Source: Pagrus major (lineage: Eukaryota; Chordata; Actinopteri; Spariformes; Sparidae). Taken from it: a stretch of 64,000 nt of DNA. The notes beneath the pieces were generated by a model. It was not told where the DNA came from. It worked only from the letters and a program-made list of their open reading frames with translations, and did not search any database. The position numbers and the translations under genes were made by a program. Positions within the stretch are counted from its first letter, which is position 1; every line of letters begins with the position of its first letter. Location: the NCBI RefSeq assembly GCF_040436345.1, contig NC_133234.1:12337446-12401445 (forward strand), read 5' to 3'. Of this stretch, positions 24,901-41,600 are shown one piece after another.

Positions 24901-26989
24901 TGTCCCAATGAGAGCGACCAGATGAACCTGTTACAAGGCTACAAGATTCACTTATTTATCATTTAATAACACCAGGTTATTGAGTTTGAGTCCTTTTTAG
25001 CCACATCACACAAAAAAAACATAAACTATTTAATATTTTATATTTAGGGGATAAAGGTTGCTGTTTGTCCACACTGAATGTGCCTCTAAAGCTATATTTT
25101 GACACAGGACCCCTCTTCAAAAAGATACTCAAGATAAGGTCATAATGCAGGACTTGCCTAAGTTGTCATTGTACTGAAGAACATTTCACAGGGGAAAAAA
25201 TGCATGTAATCAATTGACCAAAAATCAGTTGACAGTCCATAAAGCGACAATTTCTTTCTAGTAAATTGTTAATTTAATCTTTTGCTCTTCTCAGTTTGAA
25301 CAATCGTCCTGTCATATTATCGATGAACACATAAGTTAATTTGTTGATTGAGCACTAATGAGCTTCCAAATGGAATCTCCATTTTAGTTTTTAGTTTCAT
25401 TACATGCTACCCTGTTTGTTTCATTCAGGTGATTCCACATGTAATTAACTCAAACAGCAAGAGTTTTTCTGTGGATGATGAAAACTTTGAGCCGGACACT
25501 GAATACGCTGCCAGAGTGCGGTCCAGTCCCAGTCAGGCTTTCTACAAGGGGCAGTGGAGTGACTGGTCCTCTGAGGTTCACTGGAAGATGGGGTCAGCTG
25601 TAACTGGCGAGTCAGGTGAGAAAGTAGATACAGCAAATAAAAAAAACAAAACATTTTTATCTACCTATCCTGAAATGTGTATTCTAACTGTATATCCTCG
25701 CAGCTCGCCCACCAAACACATTTGGTTTTGGACTGGGGAGGGTGATCATCCCCTTGTGTGTGGTGGTGACAGTTGTCTTATTTCTGTGTTATGCTCCAAT
25801 TAAAAAGTAAGGTCCAACTTTTTTTTCTCCTCAGTAAACGTAATACCACAGTACAACAAATGCTAGATATTACCTTTATATTCCTCTCTTACAGATGGAG
25901 ACGAAATGCCTTCATCCCGACTCCAGCACCCTATTTCAGCACCCTGTACAGTGACTGCCAGGGAGATTTTAAGGTAAGTGCAGCCTGTTAATGAAATGCT
26001 AGGGATGCACCAAATGTGAAAATCTATTAGTTATTTATTACTCCTTTTGTGCCAGGGAAACAAAGAGCTCTTCATTCTAAAAATAATAAAATAAATGTAT
26101 ACAAAAAATTCAAGTTAAAGGATGAGTCCACCCAAAAATGAAAATTCGGTCAACTCAACTTCATGCAGATGAAAATTTGGGTGAAGTTTGTGGTCCACAA
26201 AAGTGTAACAGAGTTCTCCAAAACAACTGGTGGGAGAGTAGATATAATGACTGAATTTTCATTTCTCAGTAAACTGTTCCTTTAACCTTTCATTATTATT
26301 TTTTTTAAGTAACTGCGTTTCCCTGTACAAATGCCATTGTACAATGAAACACAAGGTTTAAGTAAAAAAATATAAAAAGAAAAAAAAAAGAAGAAACAAT
26401 TAGAATAATAAGATAACAAAAACTGATGGCATGGATGTCACACATCAGATGAACATCAGTCACTGCCATCTGTGAATGTTTAAGAATTATCTCAAGTTAA
26501 TGTCCCTAAACATGACTGTGTTTACAGAGCTGGGTGGTCATACAAGAAAACACAGCAGACATGATGAAGGCAGAGGAAACGCTCCAAATCAACACGCTGA
26601 CCAAGTGTGAGGTTATCGAGGAGGAAGAGTGCGAGCCCCAGTTTCACCACCACTTCATGCAGGGCAGCCCCTACAGCAACATAATCGACCCCGGCTGTGA
26701 CACCTCTCTCCTGGGCATCCCGTATGCTGTCAGCACCATGGCTCCACTGTCAGCTCCAGGGAGCTCGCTCAAGAGTCTGGCCCTCAGTTCACGGCCAGGG
26801 AGCCCTGCTGAAGGAGACTCAGGTTGCTGGCTGTCCCTGGAGAGGGATCCGCTGTTTTACTGCAACGAGTACTGCACCCTGAGCGCCTTCCAGCAGAATA
26901 GTCCAGTCACAGCAGAGCGCCATGGGAGCCTGTCAAGTAAATCCTGCACGACAGAGATGATCAGAGTGGATGCTGTCACTGAAGCATAA
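21926..26989 (+). CDS. il21r: Interleukin-21 receptor, type I cytokine receptor
   Basis: IL21R is the cell-surface receptor that pairs with the common gamma chain to signal through JAK1/JAK3 and STATs in lymphocytes. Eight exons: 21926-22034, 23238-23379, 23479-23681, 23783-23937, 25429-25615, 25704-25806, 25895-25973 and 26528-26989, 479 residues. The ATG at 21926 has the better context (G at -3 and +4); an in-frame ATG at 21905 would add seven residues. There is a leucine-rich signal peptide, then two fibronectin-type domains: SQYHFTWMSTYEE resembles human GQYNISWRSDYED, and WSDWS is encoded at 25555-25569. The membrane segment is IIPLCVVVTVVLFLCYA (exon 6). A proline box 1 (IPTPAPYFSTLY) and DCQGDFKSWV match IL21R rather than IL4R or IL2RB. 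The tail is shorter than in human (about 180 residues). The gene is tail to tail with ube2i. Confidence 0.9.
22370..23185 (-). mobile_element. L1-like LINE remnant (reverse transcriptase part)
   Basis: Minus-strand translation shows pieces of an L1/Tx1-type reverse transcriptase in the right order: FGCDNNFVKWVKVISNDPQATV (compare the L1 'FG..F..WI..LY..P.A.V' block), then LYADN with the YADD-box position near 22831-22844 and following LSNLETTLSRIINML, then HWASLPVSWLRQRALIDMN. The pieces are in different frames with stops between them, so the copy is dead, and it is 5' truncated near il21r exon 2. It lies wholly in intron 1 of il21r. The clade within L1 is uncertain. Confidence 0.75.
24338..24545. 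repeat. Common fish interspersed repeat fragment
   Basis: The stretch from AAAGAAAGTGAGAAAAAATTCC through CCATCCAAGTTTAGTAGAAATC and TTCAGTAGTTTTTGTGTAATCC resembles a very abundant fish repeat. I recall the pattern but cannot assign its class; it may be a retroposon 3' tail. It is in il21r intron 4. Confidence 0.5.
26115..26285. mobile_element. TTAA-bounded MITE (about 170 bp)
   Basis: It begins TTAAAGGATGAGTCCACCC and ends CTGTTCCTTTAA. Near the ends, AATGAAAATTCGGTCA is inverted as TGACTGAATTTTCATT. This is the teleost 'ttaaaggatgagttcacccaaaaatgaaaatt' type, abundant in fish introns. It lies in il21r intron 7 and is non-coding. Confidence 0.75.
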
Positions 26990-27338
26990 GCTGATGTATT
27001 TGTGACAGTTTAATGTTGGGCCTACAAGTTCACTATACAGTATAATGCTTCAAAACAACACTGCCGCTGCTTGAAGCCAAAGATAATACTCTTTACTTTT
27101 GTTCCTACAGCACAATGTATTCTTTGATACTTAGAGCAACTTTATTTGTAAAACATGAATAATGTAGATAATAAATTGCATAACCTTTTGCTTGCATTAA
27201 ATGTAAAAGTATTAACGAATTGTAAACAAGTTCTCAAAAAGGCTTCAAGACACTCGCCGACTGATTTTTTTTAATGACTGAACAACCTGTCTGAAATCTT
27301 AAAGACAAAGTTGAACTTTGCATATATTTTACTCATTG

Positions 27339-27344
27339 AATAAA
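27339..27344 (+). terminator. il21r: Poly(A) signal of il21r
   Basis: AATAAA lies 350 bp after the stop codon. An earlier AATAAA-like word occurs near 27171, so two 3' ends are possible. This one is only 26 bp from the ube2i signal on the other strand. Confidence 0.6.
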
Positions 27345-27370
27345 GGAAATGCAAACGTTTTCTAGAAAGT

Positions 27371-27376
27371 TTTATT
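27371..27376 (-). terminator. ube2i: Poly(A) signal of ube2i
   Basis: TTTATT on the plus strand is AATAAA on the minus strand, about 700 bp beyond the ube2i stop codon. Cleavage about 20 bp downstream would place the transcript end inside the il21r 3'UTR, so the two mRNAs would overlap or abut. Confidence 0.6.
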
Positions 27377-28079
27377 TACGCCAACACATACATGAACAAA
27401 GCACCATATAACCTTAAAGTCTGATACAGAAGTAAGCCTACCTGCCTCAGTCATCATGGCCATTTTTATTTATTCCATAGCAAACACTCTGAATAACAAA
27501 AAGACAGCCAAGGCAGCAGATTCTATCATATATTACAGCATGCTGAATAGAAAACCTGGGAAAGAGAATTAGACAGAGCCATCTAGAGACACTAGTGAGA
27601 TACAACAGTATAAAAGTGCCATTCATTATACAGCAGTTGAAATACTGACAATGAAATAAGCTAATTTTACATTAAATTTATGGAAAATAAAGGGGGAAAC
27701 ATAAAGGAATAGAGCCTGTGAAAGAACAAAATAAAACAAAGACATTTTCTTCCTTGGACATTGATGACAGCCAGCTTGCATGGAGTTGATGAAACTGGTA
27801 CCGAGCTGTGTCCCTTGCACCTCATAAGACAATTAATGTTTAAAAAGAAATGACCAGGGTGCTGAAGCACCCATCCCCTCCCAGCATTATGCGCCAAACT
27901 GGCAATTAAGAACAAAAAATGATAGGTCAAAGGAGATCGGATGGCACAGAATGTGTGGAGTTTAAATAGAAGTCTTTAAGCAAGTCCTGATGTGAGAGGA
28001 GCACATTCATTGAGAGACTGAGCGGGGAGGTGATTCTTGTTAAACCCATTCCTTCTGCCGCAGCGGAGAGTCTTCGCCC

Positions 28080-32409
<4,330 letters not shown>

Positions 32410-32627
32410 TCAATTACATTAAACCACGCGCAGCATCTGGTCCAACTTAGCAGTGTGGATACAAGGAGTTTGTGGAGGAGAGCACTGTCTTGAAAACTTG
32501 AACTGACGTTGTAATAATCATGCATTGTTGCAGAGCTCAAATGATTAGTCATTTATAAAGCAAAAAAGACAAGGACAAGACGATCTAAGAATGTGATAAG
32601 TATTGTTGTATCACTGTAAATAAAGCA

Positions 32628-32790
32628 TCTTTAGGTTTCGGAATGTTGGTCAGACAAAACATACAGTTTAAAAATTTTATTTTGGGCTGTAGGGTGGATA
32701 CATTTATTTATTTTCAAACACTTTATAAGCCAACTGATTAATGGGAAAAAAGTCAGATTAATAGATAACAAAAACAATGGCTGCAAAGTG
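32628..32790. repeat. Fish interspersed repeat, copy A
   Basis: GGAATGTTGGTCAGACAAAAC followed by CACTTTATAAGCCAACTGATTAATGG and AGTCAGATTAATAGATAAC follows the pattern of the abundant fish element ending in 'cgattaatcgagaaaataatcggcagattaatcgat'. The same family recurs at 39192-39382. It lies upstream of the ube2i start codon, in the leader intron. Confidence 0.5.
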
Positions 32791-33299
32791 GACTAAACAG
32801 TGGTACTGCAGCATGAGAGGGAGCATGCTTTCATGTTATTATAGAGAGGCATTATTTTGGCACACTTACAACACTTTCTGAGATATGGAGAGCTTTTCAG
32901 ACATAAGGGGTTGATTATGTGATTCTAGTGGGAATATCATTGCTGAGAGTGACAGGTAAGCTCCTTGTCTAAAACAATAATATTAGAAAAGTTGCAATCT
33001 AACACTGTAGCTACAAAGACCAGTAAGAGTTGCTTTTGTAGACACTAAAACGAATTAATACACACGTTTTGTTATACACACGTGTATTAACAAGTCCCTC
33101 CTCTGTGGATTAAGGTGTATTGATGAGTTAAATAACCTAAATGCCATAATGTTTATATACTTACCAACCTACACATGATAGATTCTTCACTTTAACAAGC
33201 TTATCTTTTAGCAAAGTGGCAATAACCTTCGGTGTTTGCAGTCCGCGTCAGAGCTAATTAGGAGCTCTAATTAAGACCCTCCATTAGAATGTCTAATGT

Positions 33300-34330
33300 T
33301 CTCTATGGCAACGACGGTTAGGAATTAATGAAAACGAGGCAAATCAACAAAACAGTAGCTACGAGCACAGACTGGTAACTGCCCACGCAGTATTTACAAA
33401 CTTTATAACGGTGGAGTTGCACTCTACATTATCTGGCCAGCTTAAGTTTAAGCTGTTTTAACCAGCCCTAATGTTACAGGAACGTGTCAAAAGTCTTGTT
33501 TTAATCGAAATGTCTAGTATGCTAAGGGGGCTAGCCGAGTTAACATTAGCCGGTGGTGATACATGTCTACATAAAATGCTTCTACTCTTCGGTGTCGCCT
33601 GGTGTTAAACTTAAGCGTCCCGGGATATGAAAACATTGACGTTTTATCTTTTACATGTTCGTGAAGCTCTACTGTAAACTTGCTGTCAACGAAAGGGTCC
33701 ACAAACTGACTATCGAAGCTATTTGATTAGCAAGCCGAAGCTAGCCGGCTAGCTTGATAAGCTAACTCATGTGCGCCAGAATCGTGCTGTATCTTCACAG
33801 GCGCTGGCGCTGTTAGCGTCTGACACGGCCTGATGCAGCACAAAAATGCGCAATTGCACTTGATTTGGACACAATTTTGGATGAGCGAGAAGTGATCACA
33901 CCTTCCTTCAAACGCTTAATAACGTCTTCTCTGGATTGACAAACAGGGATGTGAAATATTCTACAGAAATAAACCATATCATAATCCATTAAAGAATAGG
34001 GACAAAGAACGCCAGAGCTAAAAGGCGCACATTTGTGCATTACCAAACTAGCGAAAATGGCGCAAACTGAAGCGGGTAAAATTTCATAATACGTGACAAA
34101 ATTGACATGTTCCTTCATAAAGGCGTGCTCCTACCTTTCAGTATGGCTGCACTGGCTCTGGTAAATAAGCGAAATGTATTAATCGTGCTCAAATCCTGTT
34201 GAACCTTGCAAAGTTTCCCTCCTGAAAAACCACCCGCTCCGACTCAAGCCAGACACAGAAACAGTGAAGCGAAACAATCATCCGAGCTTTACTTCCGGTT
34301 TTGCTGAAACACTCACAGGAAGATCCAGCC
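33300..34330 (-). promoter_or_regulatory. ube2i: Probable promoter/leader region of ube2i
   Basis: The leader exon upstream of the 32386 acceptor is not fixed, but this stretch is richer in CpG and in GCTAGC/GTTAGC words (33512-33556, 33717-33768) than the DNA around it. It carries an ETS-like ACTTCCGG at 34291-34298 and a GGCAAC half site near 33307. Short open frames here show no family resemblance. Confidence 0.4.
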
Positions 34331-34479
34331 GAGTCTGATTGATGCCGCCGGGGGGCGTTCCTGTCGAGCCCACTGGTTTGATTGATTTGACACCCGCTGG
34401 ATTCATTCGTCGCTCCTGGACTACAGGAACGCCCACTTTCTCTTATGATTGGCTCGTGGCGGAGAGGAACGTCCACTTT

Positions 34480-35390
34480 TCCTGTCTACTTTCCAATACT
34501 TTGGCCATCTAGTGGCAATATTCCTTGAAACAAATTTTCTGCAGATTTATTTCTGTGCTAAAGATTTAAAAATGTTTTAGCGTGTCATTTCAACTTCCAA
34601 TGATTCAGCCAAAGTTTTTAGGTACATTTTTTCAGTGCTAGCAACATTTCTGCTGCTCACAAGCACTTTGAGTTGTTGAAGATCATCTTTGTTTTGCTGT
34701 TGTTGCCCTGTGCTGTTGTGCTGTTTGTTGTCTAAATACAACTGCTCTGAAAATAAAGGGAGCAGAGTTCTCACTTTAATAATATACTAACAGCGCATTA
34801 AATATATAGTAAGGATGATCTGCTATTTAAACCGTTTATAGCTATATGAAATACATTTTTCCCATTGCTTACATCCAAGAGCGAGATGTCCCAATCAGCC
34901 AACACAGACGGATTTCTATCTTCTCTAATATAACATCTTTGGCCAGACCAAGGACCGTTAACACAAGCGACTGCGTTGGACAAATCGCAAACCATTACGT
35001 TTATAATTGCAAAAGAGTTTAGATGAAACCTGAGATTTTGGTTGTAAAACACACATTTTCGAGCACTGTTTTATTCTTCCGTGTTTACAAAACGAATTAA
35101 AAAAATACTGTCGTCCACATTTACACAGGCAATCTTCAGGGCAACTATGCTATAGCTACATGTTGTTGAGCTAGTGACAGAAGATGTCGCTATTTATCAA
35201 AAATAGGATGTTGTCGTGACTTTTAACATTTCTTTCTTTCGCCTCTACAGATGTATGGGTGCTTCTGTATGATGTACATGTCAGATATGACTACGACCAA
35301 TTACAAAAAGATTTTTAACAGTGAGGTATTGGGAAGAATAATTTACATTCTGGCAAATAGAAGAAGAAAAAAACACAACAGGCACATGAA
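34480..35390. other. Spacer between ube2i 5' end and kctd5 3' end
   Basis: I see no gene, repeat family or RNA in this 0.9 kb. The open frames are short and unlike known proteins. Confidence 0.5.
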
Positions 35391-35400
35391 TGAAAACAGT

Positions 35401-38400
35401 TTTATTGAGTTTACCTTATGCAAGACCATTTAGATCTATCCCCTTAACCTCATACTTAAGTTTGTATATTTTTTAACATTGCATAAGATCATATAGAAGT
35501 GATCTATGTAGTGATATGAGAACCTTAATTATTGATGTAATTGCTAGATTGAGGAAAAATGACACATTCATTCCCTCTGATTACAGGTGTGATCATCTTC
35601 AACCATGCATTACAGTGGTCTGTGGCTTATGACTTGAATGCAAAACAAACTGGGCACTTATAAGTATTAGGCTACAGATTTGATAAGTTTGTCCATCACA
35701 TGAAATGATTATCAATGCCAAATGCTCAACCAGATGACCTGCTTGTGAATGGCATTAAAGGTAATGTAGCTGCTAAAGTAGAGGGGTTAAACACCTCAGA
35801 CCAGAGTATATCAAATGAGGTTACAACTGAACCAAGCAAATCAAACACAAAAACACATTAAATCTCATTGCAGAAGAAAAGTCTATAAAAAAAAGAAAAG
35901 AAAAAAAAAAGACCCCAAATAAACCTTTGCTCTGAGCCAACGCAGGCAAGTTTCATCCTCTTAAAAAGTGAGCATCTCTGCCATCAAAGAGGGCGGAAAG
36001 CAAGATTGTCTGCAACGCTCAAGCATAGGCTGTCAGAATCGGATGGAGTATCTTATCAGTCAGCACGTCCATGTGGATATCAGTTCATGTGGAGTGGGGA
36101 GTGCTAGTTGCCATTGGTGCAGACACACAAGTCAGACGACTGTTAACGTGTGTGAGGGAGTGCAAGACAGTACGTAATTGGAAGGCTTCAGAATACTATA
36201 GCAAATGTAAACATAGCCTAGCTCTGGCAGGAAATCCAGTCTACTCTGATTGAACCTCTTTGCAGATGTCAAATTTTGCACTTTAAAAGCCCTTGTGTGT
36301 GTTTGTGTATATATGTGTATATCTATATCAAAAACATGCATCCATACTTGTTTCCCCGACAATATAAAAATTGTTTTAGTCAAGTGTATACGTGTACATG
36401 TGAGTAAATGGAGGTTTGTGTGTCGTTAACAAGTCTGTATGTACAAAGTGTGCCAGCATTAAGAAAAGTTTACTCATCCCTGACACTAAGATTAATGTGT
36501 ACAATACACATAAGACATTGGATTTTGGTCATTGGGAAAAAGGCAACACTAAAATGATTATTTGTGAATAAAATATCCAACCTATCAAAAAACCACACAT
36601 CAAACCTGAAAACAACTTTCTATAAAAACAAAAAGTGTTCTAAAATGCAGTATTTACATCAACAACATTACAGGCTTGTAAGCAATGTGCACAGTGTTGT
36701 TTTCCCACTGTAGTGCTTGTAATGCTGTGTACCAAATCTACACAATTCAAAATGCTTAGAAGAATCTATCACAATGCAGGAAAAAATACATTTGTTTTTA
36801 AATGTAACAGTCAAACTTCATAGCCAGCCAAGAATAGCTTTGTTATTGGTTATCAAAACATGTTCCAGGCATGTTCTCAGTGAAAGACACCATATTCAGC
36901 ATCAGCTGTTTCAATCCTAACTCGAAAATCTCCTGTACAAACAATGCAAAACAGAAGTCAACATTGTCAAGATTTCTCATTTTTAAAGATCCAGTATAAA
37001 CAACTTCAATTCAAAGTTGTGTTTTCTATACAGTGTACAAAACGTGCAGTTTTTGTAAGAGTTAAATATTAATATTGAATTTGGATTATTTACATCAAAA
37101 CAAAATCCTCTGGATATGAACAGAAAGTACTTTACCACTGCCTTCAAACAGTTCCAGTCCCTAAACCTCCCACACCACAAATACTTCCCACAAAAAAGAA
37201 AATAAAATCATAATCAAACATGATGTTCCCTCAAGCATAAAAAAAAATCAACTAGTTAAGGAAAACTCAGAAGTCAGTTGGGAAGAAAAAAAAAAAGTCA
37301 AAACACCACCGATTCGAGAATGTTTTTCCTGACAGGAAACAGGACATCATAGGACACTGATGTTTAAAAAATAATGTCACTGTAAAACAGAATTCACATT
37401 TGAAACACCTTAGACTATTTTGGCAGTTAACTTTAGACTTATGAACATGAGGAGTTCTCAAACTATCTTAGAAGTTAAGAAAAATATCTGGCAGATTAAA
37501 CTTGATATAAACTTTTTTAAAACGGCTGAGCAACTTTACTTCGATACACAACTAAATTCCATGTTTGCAGAAGCAGCAAAAAGCTTTAAAACATTTTGAA
37601 ACGTGTGATAACAGTTGTGTCCAATACTTTTAAGTTTCATCCTTATAAAACAGGTAAATGGACTTCCTGAAAATATAATGACTTAATCCCAAAGCACACA
37701 CTGGCTGTATCTGTGGGTTAATGCGTTACTAAGGTTGCAAGAAAGAGCACATGGTGCCACAAGCAGCTACGCTAGCAACACATTTACGTCTCAAGCCATG
37801 AAAGTGAAATATAAAGCATCTTGCATTGCCATAATAGGCAGATATTTCTGCTGCATCTCTAAAGTTAGCTTGATAAATCAATGTGAAAATGGGACTTTAA
37901 ATATTTCTCTTCATTACAGGTCACTTCCTCAACACCAATAAAGGCCTTTTAGTGATAAATTCCCTAATGCCCCTTTAATTACAGTATCAAATCACTGACA
38001 TTTTTGTTCACAAAGGTTTCAACCTGGTCTGAGAAAGTGATTTTTACTTCTTTGACAGTTAAATAGTTTCTCAAACGACAGTAAACATTTTCAAAAGCAT
38101 CTGAAAATGAGTGTTGTATAGCTGGGATCCTCATGATCAAAAATCTCAGTGTAACTGTTTTAAGTCTTTGGAAAAATATTTCATTGATTTGTTTTTTAGG
38201 GGGTGATTCTCACATTTATTAGCCTGACTCTTCAACATGCGCTTAATAAATTCATAATTCCCTTCTTAACCTCTCTAAACAATGATTTTGAGTTTGATAG
38301 TTTTGAGTTAAAAAGACCACACTGATCCCTTACCAGAACCTTGAGTTAGAGGATATAAGAATTAACTCGATAGATGACCCTGAGTGAATCATTGGCCTTA

Positions 38401-38695
38401 TAGGATGATGGCCATATTTTATAGCATAAAACATATGTAGATTGCAATTACTTACTTTCAATTAGAAAAAGAAATAACAAAAACTTGCCGCTAATTCAAA
38501 AAAAGGTCCAGTTTAAATGTACAGGCACAAATTGTCAGTAAACAGACTTATTTACATCAAGAAATAAAAACAAAAATAGAGGGAAACACAAAATAAATGC
38601 ACACCCCCCTTTAAATCTCCATTGTGCCAAACGTTCTTCCTCAAAGATGATATGTTTGCATCATAACACCTGGAGCTCATAATACTGAGTCCTCT
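35401..38695 (-). other. kctd5: Putative long 3'UTR of kctd5
   Basis: No coding exon is visible between the kctd5 stop (38696) and a minus-strand AATAAA (TTTATT at 35401-35406). The stretch is AT-rich with many A/T runs, consistent with a 3.3-kb 3'UTR, although a shorter UTR with an earlier signal is possible. A short TG/TA-rich tract lies near 36290-36330. Confidence 0.45.
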
Positions 38696-41600
38696 TCACA
38701 TCCTGGAACCCCTTTCCTGAAGAATCTGCAGAGAACAACAACAAAAACATTAGTCATTAAAAAACAAAATTCATTTGATACCCGACTGTACACATACCCT
38801 GATTTCACCAGCCACAGTCACTTTATAGGATTTTGCTGAAGCACTTATTCCTGCCACAGTGCATACCCTCCCAGCTGGGAGCTCTCATATTTACTCTGCG
38901 TGCTTGGCTGATTCGAACACACTGAATAGGGTACAGAAAAAAAAGGGGGAAAGCTCGCACAAGTGAGGAAAGTAAAGCATTGTGCCAGAGACTATGCAGT
39001 ACGTGGTTTTGGAGCAGATTCTGGGTGAGCTCATGAAGCAGAAAAGCCAGGCCAGGTGTTCTCAACCTTGTTACTCGAAAGACATGCTGCCGACAGTAAC
39101 AACAGCTTCCCGAGGGATTATGAACTGCCAAAGAGATGATGGGAAAAATTCAAAGCTAGAGCCCATCAACCATCCTCTGGATACAGCTTTTAAAATTGAG
39201 GATTTGCTGCTTTCGCCTGTTTTACATAATAGTAAACTGAATATCTCTGGGTTTGAGACCGTCGGTTGCCTTGGGCTCTGGAAAATTATGACTCACTTTT
39301 ATTTCCATTTTCTGATGTTTTACACACAAAATGGAGTATTTGAGAATATAATCAGCAGATTAATCAATAGCCATGTTTCCTGATGAAGTACTCAGAACTT
39401 TGGATCCCATTAACTACTTTTCATGTGACTAAAAGATTCCTTCAGACCACTGTTGTCTGTGTTTCGACCGTGGTCTAAAGATTTGCAAATCCAAAGCACA
39501 TTAGTCTGCTGACTTGTAAAAAGAAGCTGTGGCTGTTTTTACACGTCATTTCTGGCACAACTATACAACAACAGTCCATCTTTTGTACGCCTTCTTCTGT
39601 AACTCCACTGATGTGTCAAAACAGAATAAACAAAAAAAACCAAAGTGGTTTGCTGCTGCAAATTTTTAAGAATGGTGGTTGAAATAAAATGCTGTGAGTA
39701 GTCGACCAATCACAAATACAAGTCCTGCTCTGTACTGTACTCCAAAAGGTTCCTAGTCCTAGGGGACAGTTTCTGCGGTGGAAACGTGGCTAATTAAAAT
39801 AACCATTAATTGCAACCCTAAACCAAGCACAGTAATCATATTATTAAAAATAATAATAACTTAATATGAAAATGGACGCATATGCGGACATCATGTACAT
39901 GTAGTACTTTTGTTTACTAATTTTTGCTCGGAGAACGCATTCCCCATGCACATATATATCCCGTAGCTTGTTGGAATGAAGTGGCTGCTCGATCACTACA
40001 AATAAGAGGTACGCAAATGTCCACATACACCCACTGATGACGAAATTTGAACCTGGCGGACCCTTGTGCACTGCAGATGCAGTTAGTATTTCTGTTTGAG
40101 AGATGAATTTTACTTAAAAGCTAAAGAAATGTAACTAAGAACAATTGAAGACAGCAAACTGTTGCATTAACTTGTTAATATTTAGCTAACATTTTGCCTC
40201 TACACTGAGCTGATGCATCAATGATTTGACTAATAACACATCAGTGCTGTCCAAGCAGCACTTCAACTGCCACTACTTTTGACAATGAAACAGACAAAAG
40301 GAGCATAGTAACCCTCCCGTCTCTTTAAATGTCATTGAATGAGGGACAATGAGTCAAACTGCAGCAGCTGATGATTCAGCATGCCATCCATTAACCAAGG
40401 CTGCGAGCATGACAATAATTACAAGGGTCTTATTTACACTACTGAAACAAAAAGGAGCTCTTCCCATCTGGTTTCAAATAGAGCTTCACCTGCAAAGAAG
40501 CGTTGGCCCAGTCTCAGCAGGAACCATCTGGTTTCTGATCTAGCTTTGGCTCTTCGAAGGCCAAAGCTGATTTATCAACCTGGATTCAGTCACTTTACTT
40601 TGGTTTAAGTATATTATCAGCTCAAGCTGTCTTTGAAAGCAAATGTGAGCAAAGTTTTCAGTAGTGTAAACTGCATCAAGGAGGCACAGGGAAGGAAGAA
40701 GAGGGACAAACTAGGGAGGTGCGCTGGAGGGACTACGAGCACTTGAGCGCTCACCAGTGAGTCATAAGTGCTCAACCCTAATCAGAGTCATTCATTTCAT
40801 AATCCGTCTCTTCGTCCTCGCTCTGAGCAACATGCAGCATGCAGACAGCACAGAAGAAGACAAGAAAGACATGGCGTAAAATAATGGAAATTAATGGGAG
40901 GTGTAAAATGTTGGGGAACAAGGAGAAAAATAAAACTAATGGGTTATGTTCAGAGGGAATTAACTGCATTTAGTGTCTGAAAAAGTAAAGGAAACAAAGT
41001 ACAAATGTTATCCAAGGGCACCCTTCTACAAACCTTAATTCACTTGTCACAACTGATTTAAAAATGTGCCACTTCTCACAAATAAAAAACACAAGCTTAC
41101 TCCAAAAAGTAGAGATAATTTTAGATGTCAATTTTTGGATATGGTGCCCCTGGAAACAAACACAACAAAGTCTCTACTCTCTCTTTACACGTTTTGGAAA
41201 TATAAACTGGTAGCGTTTAAATCTTCCTATCAAAATAAACAGCAGCATGAATGCAGGTTTAACCGTGCGCTTCGTCACGTGCGGTTGCCTTTAAGGAGTC
41301 GGGGCCCCCGTGGAGACTAGCTGATGGGACTCTGAATTCCTCAGGGTGTGCCTCCTGCTTCCCTCCCAAGGCCCTTGAGAAAATGACAGACCTTGCCAAT
41401 TGCAGCACTAATCTGCAGACCTGTGCTCTCTTAATGCCCCTAGTACAGAAGAGACTGTTTAGACTGGGTTAGGTGGTTAGAAAAATGCTAAAATTAATGT
41501 CTGGTTCGCTTTATTTTATACATTTTATCTTCTCTCTCTCTGACTACTTGTGGTTATACAGGCAGGCTGTTTCTTTTTTAAGTGAAGGCCTGAATATTCA

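Noticed and set aside
33055-33092. Inverted TTAATACAC / GTGTATTAA pair as a hairpin feature
   Set aside because: Arms are only nine bases in AT-rich DNA, within chance expectation.
38982-39383. A 133-codon plus-strand open frame
   Set aside because: It overlaps an abundant fish repeat, lies in a kctd5 intron, and has no recognisable domain.
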